Shown: piece by piece, positions 33,395 to 45,260 of the stretch
Numbering within the stretch: the first letter of the stretch is position 1
Layout of the letters: each line of letters begins with the position of its first letter
Source of the DNA: Diploscapter coronatus
Taxonomy: Eukaryota; Nematoda; Chromadorea; Rhabditida; Rhabditidae
Reading direction: 5' to 3'
DNA: 64,000 nt
Assembly (NCBI GenBank): GCA_964036155.1
Contig: OZ038423.1
Span: 1,488,001 to 1,552,000, forward strand
Program-made: the position numbers and the translations under genes
The notes under the pieces: generated by a model
What the model saw: only the letters and a program-made list of their open reading frames with translations
What the model was told of the DNA's origin: nothing
The model's database searches: none

Positions 33395-36300
33395 ATGTCA
33401 TCGTCGCTCACTCGTCCACTGGAACGTACCGCGATGGCCGCCAAGCGCATTCTGATGTGTCGCCCCACGCATTTCGAGTTGAAGTACTCCATCAATCCCT
33501 GGATGGACATGCGCAGAGGCGTCAATAGACAGGTATATCAGCCATAATTGGCATCATAATAGACAAATCTAGGGAGCGTTTTCAGCCAGAATGGCAAACC
33601 AGGCCTCCTGTATTCCACACCTACACCCACGTTTTTCGTTTCCCCTACTCTCCTCAAAAAGTGGGTGTGGAATACAAAAAGCCGAAAAATTATAGGGGAG
33701 GTGGCACGAAATTTAAACACTTTTCTATAGAAAGTTGATATACAGGGAGTACACAACAAGATTTTGGCCTAAGAGGGGTATGCTTAGATGATCTGGCTTA
33801 AGCCCTGCCTAGATATGGTAGTTGATCAAATCGTAGACTTCGAATTAAACATGAAAGAATATATTAACCAAGTTAAGGTTGATCTATTGCTAGAATTGAG
33901 TTATAGCTTATTGCAGAAAGCCATGCAGCAGTGGGAAGCACTCAGACAGGGCATCGAGGCCGCGGATGCGCAGGTGTCTGTTATGGAAGCTGAGGTACAT
34001 CATTCATGATCTCATACACAAATTACATAAAATCGACGAGACCTTTGCCTGTGCGATCCGTACGAGCAAAGATATCGTCAATTTGGGGAAGAGGAGTACA
34101 ATAGGAGTTCAATTAAAATTGAAGTTCTTTCCAAGGCAGGCTCATGGACTTCTGTTCTTGGCCAATGATATCTGGGACGTCATCTAAAATGACCATTTAG
34201 GGAGCCGACAACTTGCCGGACATGGTGTTCGCTGCAAATGCGGCCGTCGTCAAAGGCAACAAGGCCTATCTCGCCAATTTCGCGCACCCGGAACGAAAAG
34301 GAGAACGGTAAAAATTCGAACGTTTTCAATGACCGATTACTTGGGATCAACTATAAAACCAATGCGAATTTAATATATGCAAATTAGCATGTTATTCGCA
34401 AACGAATAGACAGCGTTTTAGTGATGTGAAGAAATGAGTTTGACGATTATTTTGAACTATGCAATGCACATCTTGCATATAATTGAATCTGTGCGCATCG
34501 TTTATTATGTCTCGAGTAATTAATCATTAGCAATATCAAAAAATAATTTCTCATCATAAACCTCAATTAGAACAAATTTCACTATATTTGCAGCAAGAAT
34601 ACTTTTTTTAGAATGGAGCGAGGTTTAATTAGGGTTATTTCGAACCAAGCCAAGGAAGTAAATGAAACTATTTTTAGATATTTCTACGAGCAATGGTTTA
34701 CGCAAAACGGCTACGAGTGCGTGGGAGATTTGGACATTCCATTCGAAGGTAGGCAAATTCGTCGGATTTCTTCGTTTTCTCCCTGAACATTCGATCCCCA
34801 GACCCAGGGATCCACGAGATTCATTAGGGGGTCCAGATTTCATATATCCAAAAAGCAAACATTGGCGCCCAGAATTATGGACAATTTTCCCATGTGATTA
34901 CGAATTTTGTTGCATCCTTGCATCATCATATGAGAATCCGTAACGCTTTTTCCAGGCGTTTATGAGCCAATTCTGACGAGGAAGATGCGAGATTTTTGCG
35001 AGAAAAAGGGCAGAAGATTTACAATTAGACCCGAGCCCCCCACGTGTAACGCGCATGTTTGCGCCCAAAGACTATTTACGACTATTAATGGGAGGATAAG
35101 AAAAGAAAAGAATCAGAGGGAATGACTTTTTACGTTTGACAATCTGAAGGGCAACTTAGAAAATTCGTAATATCTTAACATATATGAAGTTGTATGGGAG
35201 AATAGTTTCTATCTTATCTAAAATATATAATAGTTTGCACATTACGGTATGGCGACATTTAGAAATTCCTCTGAAACTTACCCGATTCAACCGCGTCGAA
35301 TATACCCATTGTTTAAATTTAAATCATAAGGCAGACCAAAATAGGCAAATATCAAACATCTATAAAAGGAGACGAGATCTGTTTGGAGGGAAGTTATGAG
35401 AGACGACGAAAGGAAATTAGATGCTCCTCTAGACGAAAAGGGATGGGCGAAGAAGCGGGATAAGGCATGGGCGGGACCGAGAATAAATATGCAAAAATGG
35501 AAATACCGAAACATCCATATTTGGAGAGTTCAGAGAAGGATCAAATCGATATGAATGATATTCGACCTTCGTAATTCTCGAGATAAAAAATGTATCAATG
35601 TAATATCGATATGACGTTATATTATCATTAAACTAACAAATTATCACTATGCTATGCCTAAAATTAGATGTTGATCGAATGATCATAGCGATAAAATTAG
35701 ATCTTTATTCATTATCATCGAAAAAGGTGATGATGATGCAATACTACATTGCTCTAGTTTTGACGAAATTTCACCTAAAAACTATATGCACAATTTTTAA
35801 TCCAATAAAGATGTAATTAGATCCCCTAAATTATACGCTAATTATCCCCGTTTTCAGGAGCGGGTGACGCTCTGTGGGGCGGTTCGGGCTACCGAACGCT
35901 GTTCGTTGGTGTGGGTCCTCGAACGGACGTGCGCGCTCTGAAGGACATCACCACCAAACTGGACGACGGGTCGAGTTGGAAGGCCATCGGCTGCCGGCTC
36001 GTCGACCCAAGATTCTACCACATCGACACCGCCTTCTGTCCACTCAATGACCAGGTATGTCATTTATAATAAGCTACTTTGCCGTTCAATTCATTTTGAT
36101 AGTACATATATTTATCCGTAATATCATAGCACATGCCATTTCTCTGCATGCCTTTAAGCTACGCGTTGCGACTACAACATTTAGATATCGCCCGCCGTTA
36201 AATTAGCCCTAAAATAAAGTTTTCAAGGCACCAGGTTTAAAGCTTAAAACGATATGACTATGATTACAGACAGCCATCGTCTACCCATACGCCTTCGACC

Positions 36301-36977
36301 ACATCACTCAGCACAACATGCGCAACGAGACTGATCTCATTCCGGTAAGGGGGGATTTTATAGATCCAAAACTGGAACCGCAGGACTAAAAATCATTCGA
36401 TATTTTCCCAGATTGCGCTTCAACTAGCCTTTGGCCTGATTATGCACACCATTTATGATCTTCTTTATACATACAATATCAAAAGCTTACAAAATTTCTT
36501 AGATGACATCATTATTTTAGGTCTCCGAAAAAGACGCCTCGAATTTCGCGTGCAACGCCGTGGTCGTGGGCAAGACCGTGCTCATGCACCAGCAGAAGAG
36601 CGACGAACTCGCTAACAAACTCGAGAAAATTGGATTCAGCGTCAAGTAGAGCAGATTTTTGAATTACTAAAAATTCATATAACCCTTGACAAATCAAAAT
36701 ATCATATCGCACACGCTCTTGCTTATCAAAAATGTACAGAAAATTTAAAATTTCATGTTCTTTACTTATTAACCCTGTCTAAGTGCTAATTTTTCATTTT
36801 TAATCAAAATCTCATGAAGCTCATATATTTCCCCCAGTAAGATATCTCAGATTTTAGAGGATTATTGATTTTTTCTAAATTAGTAATATATTCATTATTG
36901 ATCTTTTCAGATACTTGGATATGTCCGAATTCATCAAGAGCGGTGGCTCTGCGAAGTGTTGTACCTTGGCGATTTGA
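33395..36977 (+). CDS. DDAH/amidinotransferase-superfamily hydrolase
   Basis: Eight exons in phase: 33395-33532, 33917-33994, 34201-34307, 34678-34748, 35858-36054, 36270-36344, 36521-36645, 36911-36977; 285 aa, the usual length for N(G),N(G)-dimethylarginine dimethylaminohydrolases. Seen: MCRPTHFELKYSINPWMD near the N-terminus, FEGAGDALWGGSGYRT, the catalytic histidine in RFYHIDTAFCPL (H186), and the nucleophilic cysteine in SGGSAKCCTL (C280) at the very end. Family enzymes cleave methylated arginine to citrulline and a methylamine, or act on related guanidino substrates, in the cytosol. The NPWM form is shared with bacterial and invertebrate members, so the exact substrate is not certain. 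C280 is in the last exon, and the last donor (GTCAA|GTAG) creates an in-frame stop if the intron is kept. AATAAA lies at 37103-37108. Codon use in exons is G/C-ending. Confidence 0.88.
33550..33820. repeat. Family E element with a nested hairpin, DDAH intron 1
   Basis: Left end CAAATCTAGGGAGCG, right end CCCTGCCTAGATATGG. A complete GTGGGTGTGGAATA hairpin (33596-33692) is inserted inside it, so the hairpin arrived later. Confidence 0.7.
34322..34537. repeat. Family B MITE in a DDAH intron
   Basis: TTTCAATGACCGATTACTTGGGATC at the left, CTCGAGTAATTAATCATTAGCAATA at the right. Starts 14 nt after the donor at 34308. Confidence 0.75.
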
Positions 36978-37556
36978 ATTTAATAGATCAAGACGAGAAA
37001 TCCTAATCATTTAGTCATTTCATATGCATCTATCTTCTATTCTATAAAAGATTCATCCTATGAACTGCTCAAAATCGAGATATTTGTAAAAAAAGCGGGC
37101 TAAATAAACATTTCATCATGACACTTTAATAAAATTCAAAGACTTTAATTATCACAATCTTTGTAAGGACAACAATAATCGTATGACAAGAGAAATATTT
37201 AAGAACGATACCTGTATACTTTGTGAACAATTTTAATTACCGTAAAATTCAAATCAAGTCCCTTCTAAGCCAAAATAGAAGATCTAGGGACTTCTATTTT
37301 AAGTCCTATGATAATACAGTAGCGAGCAAAAGTTGGGAAACAAATGATCATTTTTATATGGTAGTTTATTTGTCCGATAAATGTGATCGCCCATCCGAAA
37401 GTTGGCAGGACTACGACGCATTCTAGTGTATTCAATGTGAGCGACAAATTTCATCCAAGTCTGACCACGATAAATGATTTCATCAGACATGTTTAAAAAT
37501 ATTGCGTTTCCAAACTTTCGCCCGCCACTGTATTCGACGGTCAAGTGGTCGAGTGG
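36978..37556. other. Intergenic region between convergent DDAH-like and RING-ligase genes
   Basis: Contains the DDAH poly(A) signal (37103-37108) and a complete Tc1/mariner-like MITE (37316-37533). Confidence 0.45.
37316..37533. mobile_element. Tc1/mariner-like MITE
   Basis: CAGTAGCGAGCAAAAGTTGGGAAAC at the left is the inverse of GTTTCCAAACTTTCGCCCGCCACTG at the right, and both ends are flanked by TA. This is the terminal form and target site of Tc1/mariner transposons. About 218 bp, with no transposase. Confidence 0.8.
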
Positions 37557-40500
37557 CTAGTAAAGTCGGATATTTTTCGATGTAGCTCCCGATTTCCAGC
37601 TGTTGTCTTGACGCTCAACGACTGTGCGGCACATGGGGCAGGTGTCATTCGAATCGAGCCACGTCTCGATGCAAGTTTGACAGAAAATGTGCGAGCAGGT
37701 TAACTGGAAACTAGTGTATTAATTACTAAAATTAGCTTTTTTTTTATATTAGCATAAATTCGCTAAAAATTAGCGTAATTGGTAAACTTGATACCTTAGT
37801 CGGTTGGAAGAGTTTCTCATGACAAATTGCACACATAGCTATGGCTTCAATTTCAATCCGGGTTGGATCTGTACCACAGTTACTTCTCTAAAATAAAATC
37901 AATATTTTACGTCAATTTTCAAGATGCTTACATTTCTGAATTGCTTGGCGCTAGCGATTAGGAGGAATAAGAAGTGGTAGAGTTCACGAACCTGGAAACT
38001 CGCGAATTATCAAATTTAAAAGCAAAAAATCTAAATTTTCATACCTTAATGCAGAAATAGAATAGTTCCAAAGGGCCATCATAGAAGTTCTTCTCCTGGC
38101 CGGGCTTAATGAAATAACGAGTCCAAACAAGGAAAGGCACAACGTCGCGGTAAGTCTGAAATAAAATCCCGCTTAAAATATATGCAGAATTTGAATTAAA
38201 TTACCTGAGAAGCATATTCAATAAGTTGATAGGCCCTCCGTTTCCTAGCAGCAGCCAGAATTTCGAACGGCGACAGGGCGACGACGAGCTTGAGGCCCGC
38301 GGTGATGTGCTTGATTACGACGTCACACATCATCACAGAGTAGAGCGTGTACAGAAACCCGTGCACCGGCCAGTCACTCGAGAGGAAGTGCTGAAATAAA
38401 ACGAAAAATCTCTCATAAAAATAGAAAGACAGGTCTATCATGGACCATTTCGTCGATTTCAATGATAACCAACTTGCAATTTTCAAATTTATCATCGAAT
38501 GTTGTACCTGAAAATCTAAGCTTAAAGCCGCAGAATAACTGAATTCGTCCAGCTTGAAGGCGGAAATTTGCCAGATCGAGAGGGTGATTATGAACGCGAA
38601 TAGCAGGGCCAAACGCATACATAAACCGGTTCTTCCTGAAACCAAGTAGTAATAATAGCTTCTATAAACATGTGATATTTCTTACTATCAAATTGAAATT
38701 TAACAAATCAATAAAATTACAGTCAGATCTAGGTAGGGTCTGAGTTATAATTTTCGTGCGCACCCCCTTAAATCAGATATTTCACCAAAATTCTCAGACG
38801 CATTCCTTTATGCATCACTTTTCTATAGAAAAAATTCGCTTTGTGCTCCTCTCCCCTAAAATCTCGTTCTGACTGAAAGCCTGCCCATATCTGGCTACAG
38901 TAATCCTCAAAAATTCGAATATTTACCTCCAGACACAGCTATTTGGACGTTCGAATTGCAGAAGAGGAAGATGGAATAGGCAATCAGAAATCGAGCGATC
39001 GGCCAGGCAAAGTCGAGGGTCGCTTTCGTCAGAAATAGCATTACGAACGGGATGACTGAGGTACAGAACGCGTAAATCTGAAAGGGGGACTCTTATAGCT
39101 TCTTGAAGGTTCAGATTTATTTTTCCTTATCATAAAAATGGGTAATTTATAAAATAGAGTTTGCATATAAGAAGTTATTTATAAAAATCGAGTTTTTTGT
39201 AGAGAGGGGTGGTACCCAAGAAGTTGACCCTCAAATTTCGAGTTCATTTATTGTCCCTGGGGGTTTTCGACCACGCTGATTACGAATATGACGGTTAAAA
39301 GCTGATCCGATCACTTGTTCCGCATGTTCCGGAAGGTCCGCATACGGTAGTTTCGAAAAATTCTATTTTCGTTATTCGGCATGGGAAAAATTCAAATTTG
39401 GTATCAAAATGCTCGCAGAGACCAGCTGAGCACGATTCTGAAGTGATCTCGTCGAAATGACACCGAGTAAGGAAGTTATGATGAACATAGTGAAACATAT
39501 GGAAAATGTCATATTAAGTTTTCGCTTCTTTTAATTTTTAATTCTTTAAAAACCCCAGGTTCCGTGAGTTATTTATACTGGAAAGTAGCCCAGGTCTTCT
39601 AGTTTCTGGAACACTTGGCCGTTTTTCTATAGACTGCCCGCTAGCGGAGAAATGCCACTTCTTCGAAGAGTTGTCATGACTCACTTTTGTCTAACTTGAC
39701 TTAAAAAATTCATAACTTTCATAATTCTAAACCAAATTCGGTCATTCTTTTTTTGTTTGATTACTATTGATATTCAGTTTATCAGGCACCAAAAGATAAT
39801 TTTTTTGAATAACGATTTCTGCAGAAATGCGCACTTTTCGCGTCTTGATTGCGTACTTTTCAACCTGTCCTGGGTTTACGCGTAAATGACGTTGGAAAAA
39901 TTCGTCCTTCCAGTATTTTGTGTAGAATGACATGGTGAACAACTTTATTTCAGGACTGACCTCGAATTCACATTTGTATGAGCTCCAAAATTTTTTAAAG
40001 TTCAATAACCAATTATTGCAAAGTGCCTTTAGGGCAGTAAACTTCAAAAATTCACAGCTTCCTATATTTCACACCAAATTTCATGATTCTTTTTTTATTT
40101 TGTAGATTTTGAGTAGGAGAATAAATTCTAAATATAAAGAAAATTTTTAGAAATTAATTTTGGCGGGAGAAATTAGCCTAAGTTACCCTATATATCCGTA
40201 CTGTGTTTACAAGGGTAATGTGAGTTAAAGTTGGAATTTTCAATAAAATCTTGTAGAGCTCTTCAAGTTGATCAACTTTTGTTCCAGAACTTATTTTAGA
40301 ATGTGCACACACAGGGAGATATGATTTTTTGAAAATTTCTGTCAAAACGGTATTATGCTGAATTTGGCTGTCGAACTTCAAAAAATTCTGGAGTCCCAAC
40401 GGTAATGAATCCAGGATAGGTTCTGAAACAAAAGTTGTTCGTCATGTCATTCTACGCAACATACTGGAAGGACATATTTTTCCAACGCCATTTACCCGTA

Positions 40501-42390
40501 AACCCAGTACAGGTGTATGAGGTAACTTCGGGTAATTTTTTACCGATAAAATTTATTTTAAAAAAAATTATTTTTACTTTCACTTTATTCTCACGCTCAA
40601 AACCTACAAAATAAAAAAAGAATCATGGAATTTGGTTTAGAATTATGAAAGTTATGAATTTTTCAAATCAAACTAGGCAAAATGAGTCATGATAACTCTT
40701 CGAAGAAGTGGCATTTCTCCGCTAGCGGGCAGTCTATAGAAAAACGGCCAAGTGCTCCAGAAACTAGAAGACCTGGGCTACTTTCCAGTATAAATAACTC
40801 ACGGAATCTGGGGCTTTTAAAAGGTTAAAAATTAAAAGAAGCGAAAAATCAATATGCTATTTTCCATATGTTTTACTATGTTCATCATAACTTCCTTATT
40901 CGGTATCATTCCGACGAGGTCTTTACAGAATCGTGTTCAGATGGTCTCTGCGAGCATTTTGATACCGAATTTGAATTTTTCTCATGCCGAATAACGAAAA
41001 TAGAATTTTATGGAACTACCGTATGCGGACCTTCCGGAACATGTGGAACAAGTGGTCGGATCGGGTTTTAACCGTCAAATTCGTAATCAGCGTGGTCGAA
41101 AACCCCCAGGGACGAAAAATCAGCTCGAAATTTGAGGATCAACTTCTTGGGTACCACCCCATACTCGATTTTTATAAATAACTTCTTATATATCCTTTTC
41201 TGGCTCACTGTGTAGTTACACCTTCTTTCTGCCATCGCCACACTCTTGTGGTTTCCATCCTCATTTTGAGAAAGAGTATGGAGAGGGAATTCGTAAATGA
41301 CGAGACCTATCTTTTCCGCACACTACTTCTCTCTACCTTCCTTCTCTCCACTATCTCTAACTATAGAGTCTCGTCATTTACGAATTGCCGCATGGAGAAA
41401 GGAGAAAAAGAGAGTGGTAACTACAAGAAATCCTTTTTTCTAATTTAAAAACAAATTTAAATGGCCTACCAAACTCTGTGCCTGTCTGTTCTCCTCGATG
41501 GACTGCCGGAGTCGGTTGAAACTCGCTCTGAGTTGCTGCGTTCCAGTGTCAGCAGCGTCCCCTCCGTCAGAAGCACCGCTGTAAATTTAACCGTTATTTT
41601 GCTTTCTTCAGTTTTTAAATTACCGAGTTAAGTTTAATTCAGGAGCAGACGTTGCAACGTTTTCTAATCGCGGCTAACTGCAAGCAACAAGATAATGTAC
41701 TTTTTCTGGAGAGAAAAATAATATGTCTTCTTTCAGTCTCTCGAAAATATGCACTATCTCGTTCCTACAGCTAAATGCGCTTCGAAAAACGTTGAAAGTC
41801 TGTGGTCAGGAGATTGGAAAGCATAAAGTGATTGTACCTGTCATCTCCGTTTTCTGCCTCGCCACTCAGCTGCAGTCCGAGGCCTTCAAAATCGGGCGCA
41901 TTTTGATTGTCGACGATCTGACTCGTGCCCTGCTCCACGTCGTCGTCGTTACCCATTTCTGGAAGAAAATAATCAATTTTTAAACCTGAAGAACATAACT
42001 AGAAAAAGTAGCAACGTTCATTATATCGTTACATGCGAAATAGTACGAGTAAGGAATCGTTTTTCTCTATCGCCCTCCATACTATTTTGTAACGGCGTGA
42101 CTGCTTTTCTAAATTGCCAAGAAAGTGTTGAAATTGAAAATTTGCGATTTTTTTCCGACTATTTTTATTTTTATAAAAATGTTTTTAAAAATACCTAATC
42201 GAATTTCATTGACGTAGCTCTGAGTGCCGATTCCAATGGAATTCGTTGCGTTGCTTGAACTCTGAAAATTGAATTTTTTTAATAAGTTAAAAAAAAAACA
42301 TTAAAATACCGGTATACTATTATGATGCCCGTTTCTGTGGTTAATTTGACGGTAGTTGCCATCCTCTACCCGACTAATTGAAGCGTCCAT
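37557..42390 (-). CDS. RNFT1/2-like multi-span RING-finger ubiquitin ligase
   Basis: Eleven exons in phase: 42310-42390, 42195-42261, 41838-41958, 41470-41578, 38937-39069, 38508-38635, 38205-38390, 38045-38155, 37932-37991, 37795-37887, 37557-37703; 411 aa. The first ~126 residues are polar and acidic. Then come several hydrophobic segments (IYAFCTSVIPFVMLFL; RLALLFAFIITLSIW; LYTLYSVMMCDVVIKHI; LYHFLFLLIASA). The C-terminus carries a C3HC4 RING: C351-C354, C366-H368, C371-C374, C384-C387 (CAICHEK, CSHIFCQTCIETWL, CPMC). This architecture matches RNFT1/RNFT2, ER-membrane E3 ligases involved in protein quality control. The start is 8 nt after a TATATTCAG acceptor. Intron 4 (41469 down to 39070) contains a 2 kb palindrome. 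A minus-strand AATAAA at 37365-37370 lies inside a Tc1-like MITE just past the stop. Confidence 0.9.
38720..38895. repeat. Family E element in a RING-ligase intron
   Basis: CAGATCTAGGTAGGGTCTGAG at the left, GCCTGCCCATATCTGGC at the right; contains ACTTTTCTATAGAAA, also found in the 13455 and 33550 copies. Confidence 0.7.
39166..41190. mobile_element. 2 kb near-palindromic (foldback) element in a RING-ligase intron
   Basis: Starts TATAAGAAGTTATTTATAAA and ends TTTATAAATAACTTCTTATA. The two arms match over at least ~800 nt each, at roughly 90% by eye: the segment 39290-39500 is the inverse of 40860-41080, 39540-39730 the inverse of 40610-40815, and 39860-39960 the inverse of 40425-40510. The arms carry the same ~67-codon open frame (39295-39498 minus, 40868-41071 plus), which differs mostly by amino-acid changes. 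No transposase recognised. TA flanks both ends. Confidence 0.85.
41268..41395. repeat. Hairpin with GTAAATGACGAGACC arms
   Basis: AATTCGTAAATGACGAGACCTA pairs with TATAGAGTCTCGTCATTTACGAATT. Inner sequence is similar to the hairpin at 60295-60445. Next to the 2 kb palindrome in the same intron. Confidence 0.75.
42000..42120. repeat. Family A hairpin in a RING-ligase intron
   Basis: AAAAAGTAGCAACG...CGTTACATGCGAAATAGTA pairs with TACTATTTTGTAACGGCG...CTGCTTTTC. Confidence 0.75.
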
Positions 42391-43271
42391 TTTCTAGCTG
42401 AATATAACAAAAAAAACGTTTCAAATATGACTTCGTATACTTACATAGGGCTGTATTTACAGGAGGATAGAGGGTAGGGAATGTGGAAAGCGGAGAAATA
42501 AGAAAACGAGCCGTCTATAAGTACAAGAGGTCTTAAAATATTTTTCAAAATAATAATAAATTCGGAAATAAATGTCAATTTTTGACATTCCAGATACTGA
42601 ACCAGTGGTTGTAATTCGAAATAAATGTCGATTTTTTTTTTAAATACGTGTATTTTAAAACGGTATTTACAGATATACAAAACGAATTATTATATATGTT
42701 GCGTACAACAAATTTCATGGAAAGCTCCCTGAATCGAGTTATTTTAAGTGAATAAATTAAGGCTGAATTTGGCAATCACTGAAATGCTTTGGAGGAAGAG
42801 AAGAAGATCACATTCGATTGCGGATTGATAAGTGACAAATAGAATTATAAAATTGCACAACGTGAGTGATAGTTTGATAACGAAACGAAAGACACAATAT
42901 TTTTTGGCAAATTGTCACTCAATGACTAGATCGAGCTATGAGAAAAACATAAAATTCACGGCCTTACAAACCCTATCATTTAGAAACATTCTGCTTTTAC
43001 CCTAACTGTGGGCAGAGAAAAGAGCTGCCTTTTTTTATCTCTCGCTTTCCCAGCTACTTTCAAAGAATAGGGCTTATAATTTCGTGAATAAGAAAAAAAA
43101 CTATTAATAATATCGCTTCCGTCGTTCTTTATGTCGTAAATTATAGGGCAGATCGTGTTGTTTTAAATTTTCTCTCGTTAATCGTGGTCGTCGGCCGTAT
43201 TTTTCGGGAATTGGCTCATTCGCCAGATAAACCTAAATACGTATCTATATATCGTGAAAATGGGACGTAAA
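42391..43271. other. Intergenic region between tetraspanin stop and RING-ligase start
   Basis: Both neighbours are on the minus strand. AT-rich; a purine-rich hairpin-like stretch at 42460-42540 resembles 45000-45100. No gene seen. Confidence 0.4.
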
Positions 43272-45260
43272 TTATTTAAATACCACTCGAATTTCTCGTT
43301 TCGTCTGGAATACCGTATACAGAGTTAAAGCGATGCCCAAAACTTGAATTAAAACGACGCACGCGAAAACGACTAGGGCCACAGAATAGCCTATGTGTAA
43401 GGCCACCATGATACGGTAGTGGCATCCGTCGCATCTGAAATCAAATTCATAATTGATTTGTGAACTCAGAGTTAACATAAATCCAGGTTTTATTTAAAAC
43501 ATAACAATAGATTTTAGCATGGTACGGCAGCTACTAAGTGACGAAGGTCTTAGCTATGAGATGACGGACGGGTATTTAAAAAAAAATATATATAAAAACT
43601 GATGGAGTGTTCCCTAGTTAAGTCCACTGTCATTTAGTCAAATGTCTCCGTTCTCCGTCATATAGTAACTGCCGCATGGAAAATATAGAAATAGTACGTC
43701 AAAATTAGCTACGAAATATATCATGAGCTGGAAAACAACACCAAGTTAATTATCTTATTCAATACTACTATAGTTAATTGGTCCTAACATTTAAACGTAA
43801 TAGTTGATCTTTAACTCAAGGGAATTGTTTATGAATACGATACCTGATATCGCAGGAACGAGGCGGGTCCTGTCGAAAAACGCGAAAATCGGAGCAGCCA
43901 GCGTTTCCTTAAATTTAAAAATCATATATATTTCAAAATAAATTAAAATGCATATTGCCAATGATCGGTTACTTGAGACGGAGTAAATAATGCGAACTTT
44001 CGATGCGCGAAAATTAGCGGCGCTGTTTGCAGCACAGACTTTTACGCTATTACATCTCATATTCAAAGAATGAGGCTGACGACTATTTGTGCATACGCAA
44101 TACACATTTTGCATAGTCGAATCTGTGCATTATTTATTTCGTCTCAAGTAATCGGCTATTCACAATACCACAACATCTAAACGTCATCTGTAAGTGGTCC
44201 AAAGATTCCTGAACCACGCCAGCGCCCTGATAATAGTGCTGGACCATGTAATTCAGAGCGTCAGAAACTTCAACGTCTAACTGAAATATTTTTGTTATTT
44301 TAGCTATAAGTTCAAAGAAGTTTTAGATACCCCATCTCGTTTGTAATATAGATAAATTCCAGAGGCTAATGTAGCGATCATCAAAACAAACACCATCATC
44401 GCGTAGATTATGAGTAAAGCTCGCGAACGGGTGGCAGTACCGCAGAACCCTAAATAACCAAATAATGAATGTACAGACTTATTTCGTTTGAAATAGTTAA
44501 AATACCGAAAAACGCGACCACAATCATGCAGCAGCCAAGAACGATCATTATATACGAAAATGTGTACAAAGTTGGAGCCTCCCAAAATGCTTCTTCAACA
44601 GCTTGACGGTATCTTTAAAATTAAAATAATGAAATGATAAAAAATAAGGTTTACCGTTCACTCAGAAAGTTCCTGAATCGACTATCGGTTCGGAGCCAGA
44701 CCCCTAATGCCAATATTAGTCCGCCTACAAGCAAATACACGATGTTCCCCAGGATAATTCCATACTTCACCCAGGACATACAGTTCGCCGCCTTATCCAC
44801 TGTTGCAGTACTACTTAAGTAGAAATTTTGTTCATATATGTTTCAAATATTAAAAATAAGTCATTATAATAAAGCAGTAAGCCCATTAATAAAGGTAGTA
44901 AGCAAACATTCCAATCGGCTTTGCTTGCTACTTTTATGAATTGCTTCAATTTTATTCGAATTTTTGTTATATATTTGTAGAGTTAATTGATGCTATTAAA
45001 TGGCCTTTTGTATTCTACATTCACTTTTTGAGGAGAGAATAGGGGACGAAGGTAGGGAAAAGAAAAGAGTGGATATGGATTACAAGAGGTCTTATTAAAT
45101 TGTTTAACTCTAACTAATAATCCAACCTCGAATCAGTGGTGTAAGTGTAACTGGTCGTTCCAGTGCCTTCAGAAGGCGCCAAAGTCTTTGTCATAACTGG
45201 GGAATAAACCTTGGCCTGGGCCTGTGCATGGCCAGTATGCATTAGATGAGATCGGCTCAT
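43272..45260 (-). CDS. Tetraspanin
   Basis: Seven exons in phase: 45127-45260, 44655-44813, 44506-44612, 44331-44449, 44169-44280, 43844-43907, 43272-43434; 285 aa. Seen: a 45-residue Thr/Ser-rich N-terminus, four hydrophobic segments (YGIILGNIVYLLVGGLILAL; YIMIVLGCCMIVVAF; LLIIYAMMVFVLMIATLA; VALVVFACVVLIQVLGIAL), GFCG after TM2, and a large extracellular loop with the diagnostic CCG (C209, C210, G211), then GCS, PPRSC and CDGC, which gives a multi-cysteine loop. Tetraspanins organise surface protein complexes. The N-terminal extension is longer than in most family members. An in-frame path of six codons runs from a TATATTTAG acceptor to the chosen ATG, so this could be a 5' UTR or a longer N-terminus. 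A family-B MITE begins directly after the donor of exon 5. Confidence 0.9.
43956..44166. repeat. Family B MITE starting at a tetraspanin 5' splice site
   Basis: CCAATGATCGGTTACTTGAGACGGAG at the left, CTCAAGTAATCGGCTATTCACAATA at the right. In gene orientation the intron starts GTATTGTGAATAGCCG, so the terminus begins 1-2 nt after the GT. Confidence 0.85.
44880..44946. repeat. Family C short element upstream in tetraspanin intron 1
   Basis: CATTAATAAAGGTAGTAAGCAAA mirrored by TTTGCTTGCTACTTTTATGAATTG. Confidence 0.65.

Noticed and set aside
39742..40047. 101-codon frame inside the 2 kb palindrome
   Set aside because: A related segment is readable in the opposite arm, but differences are mostly amino-acid-changing and no transposase motif is present; treated as part of the repeat.
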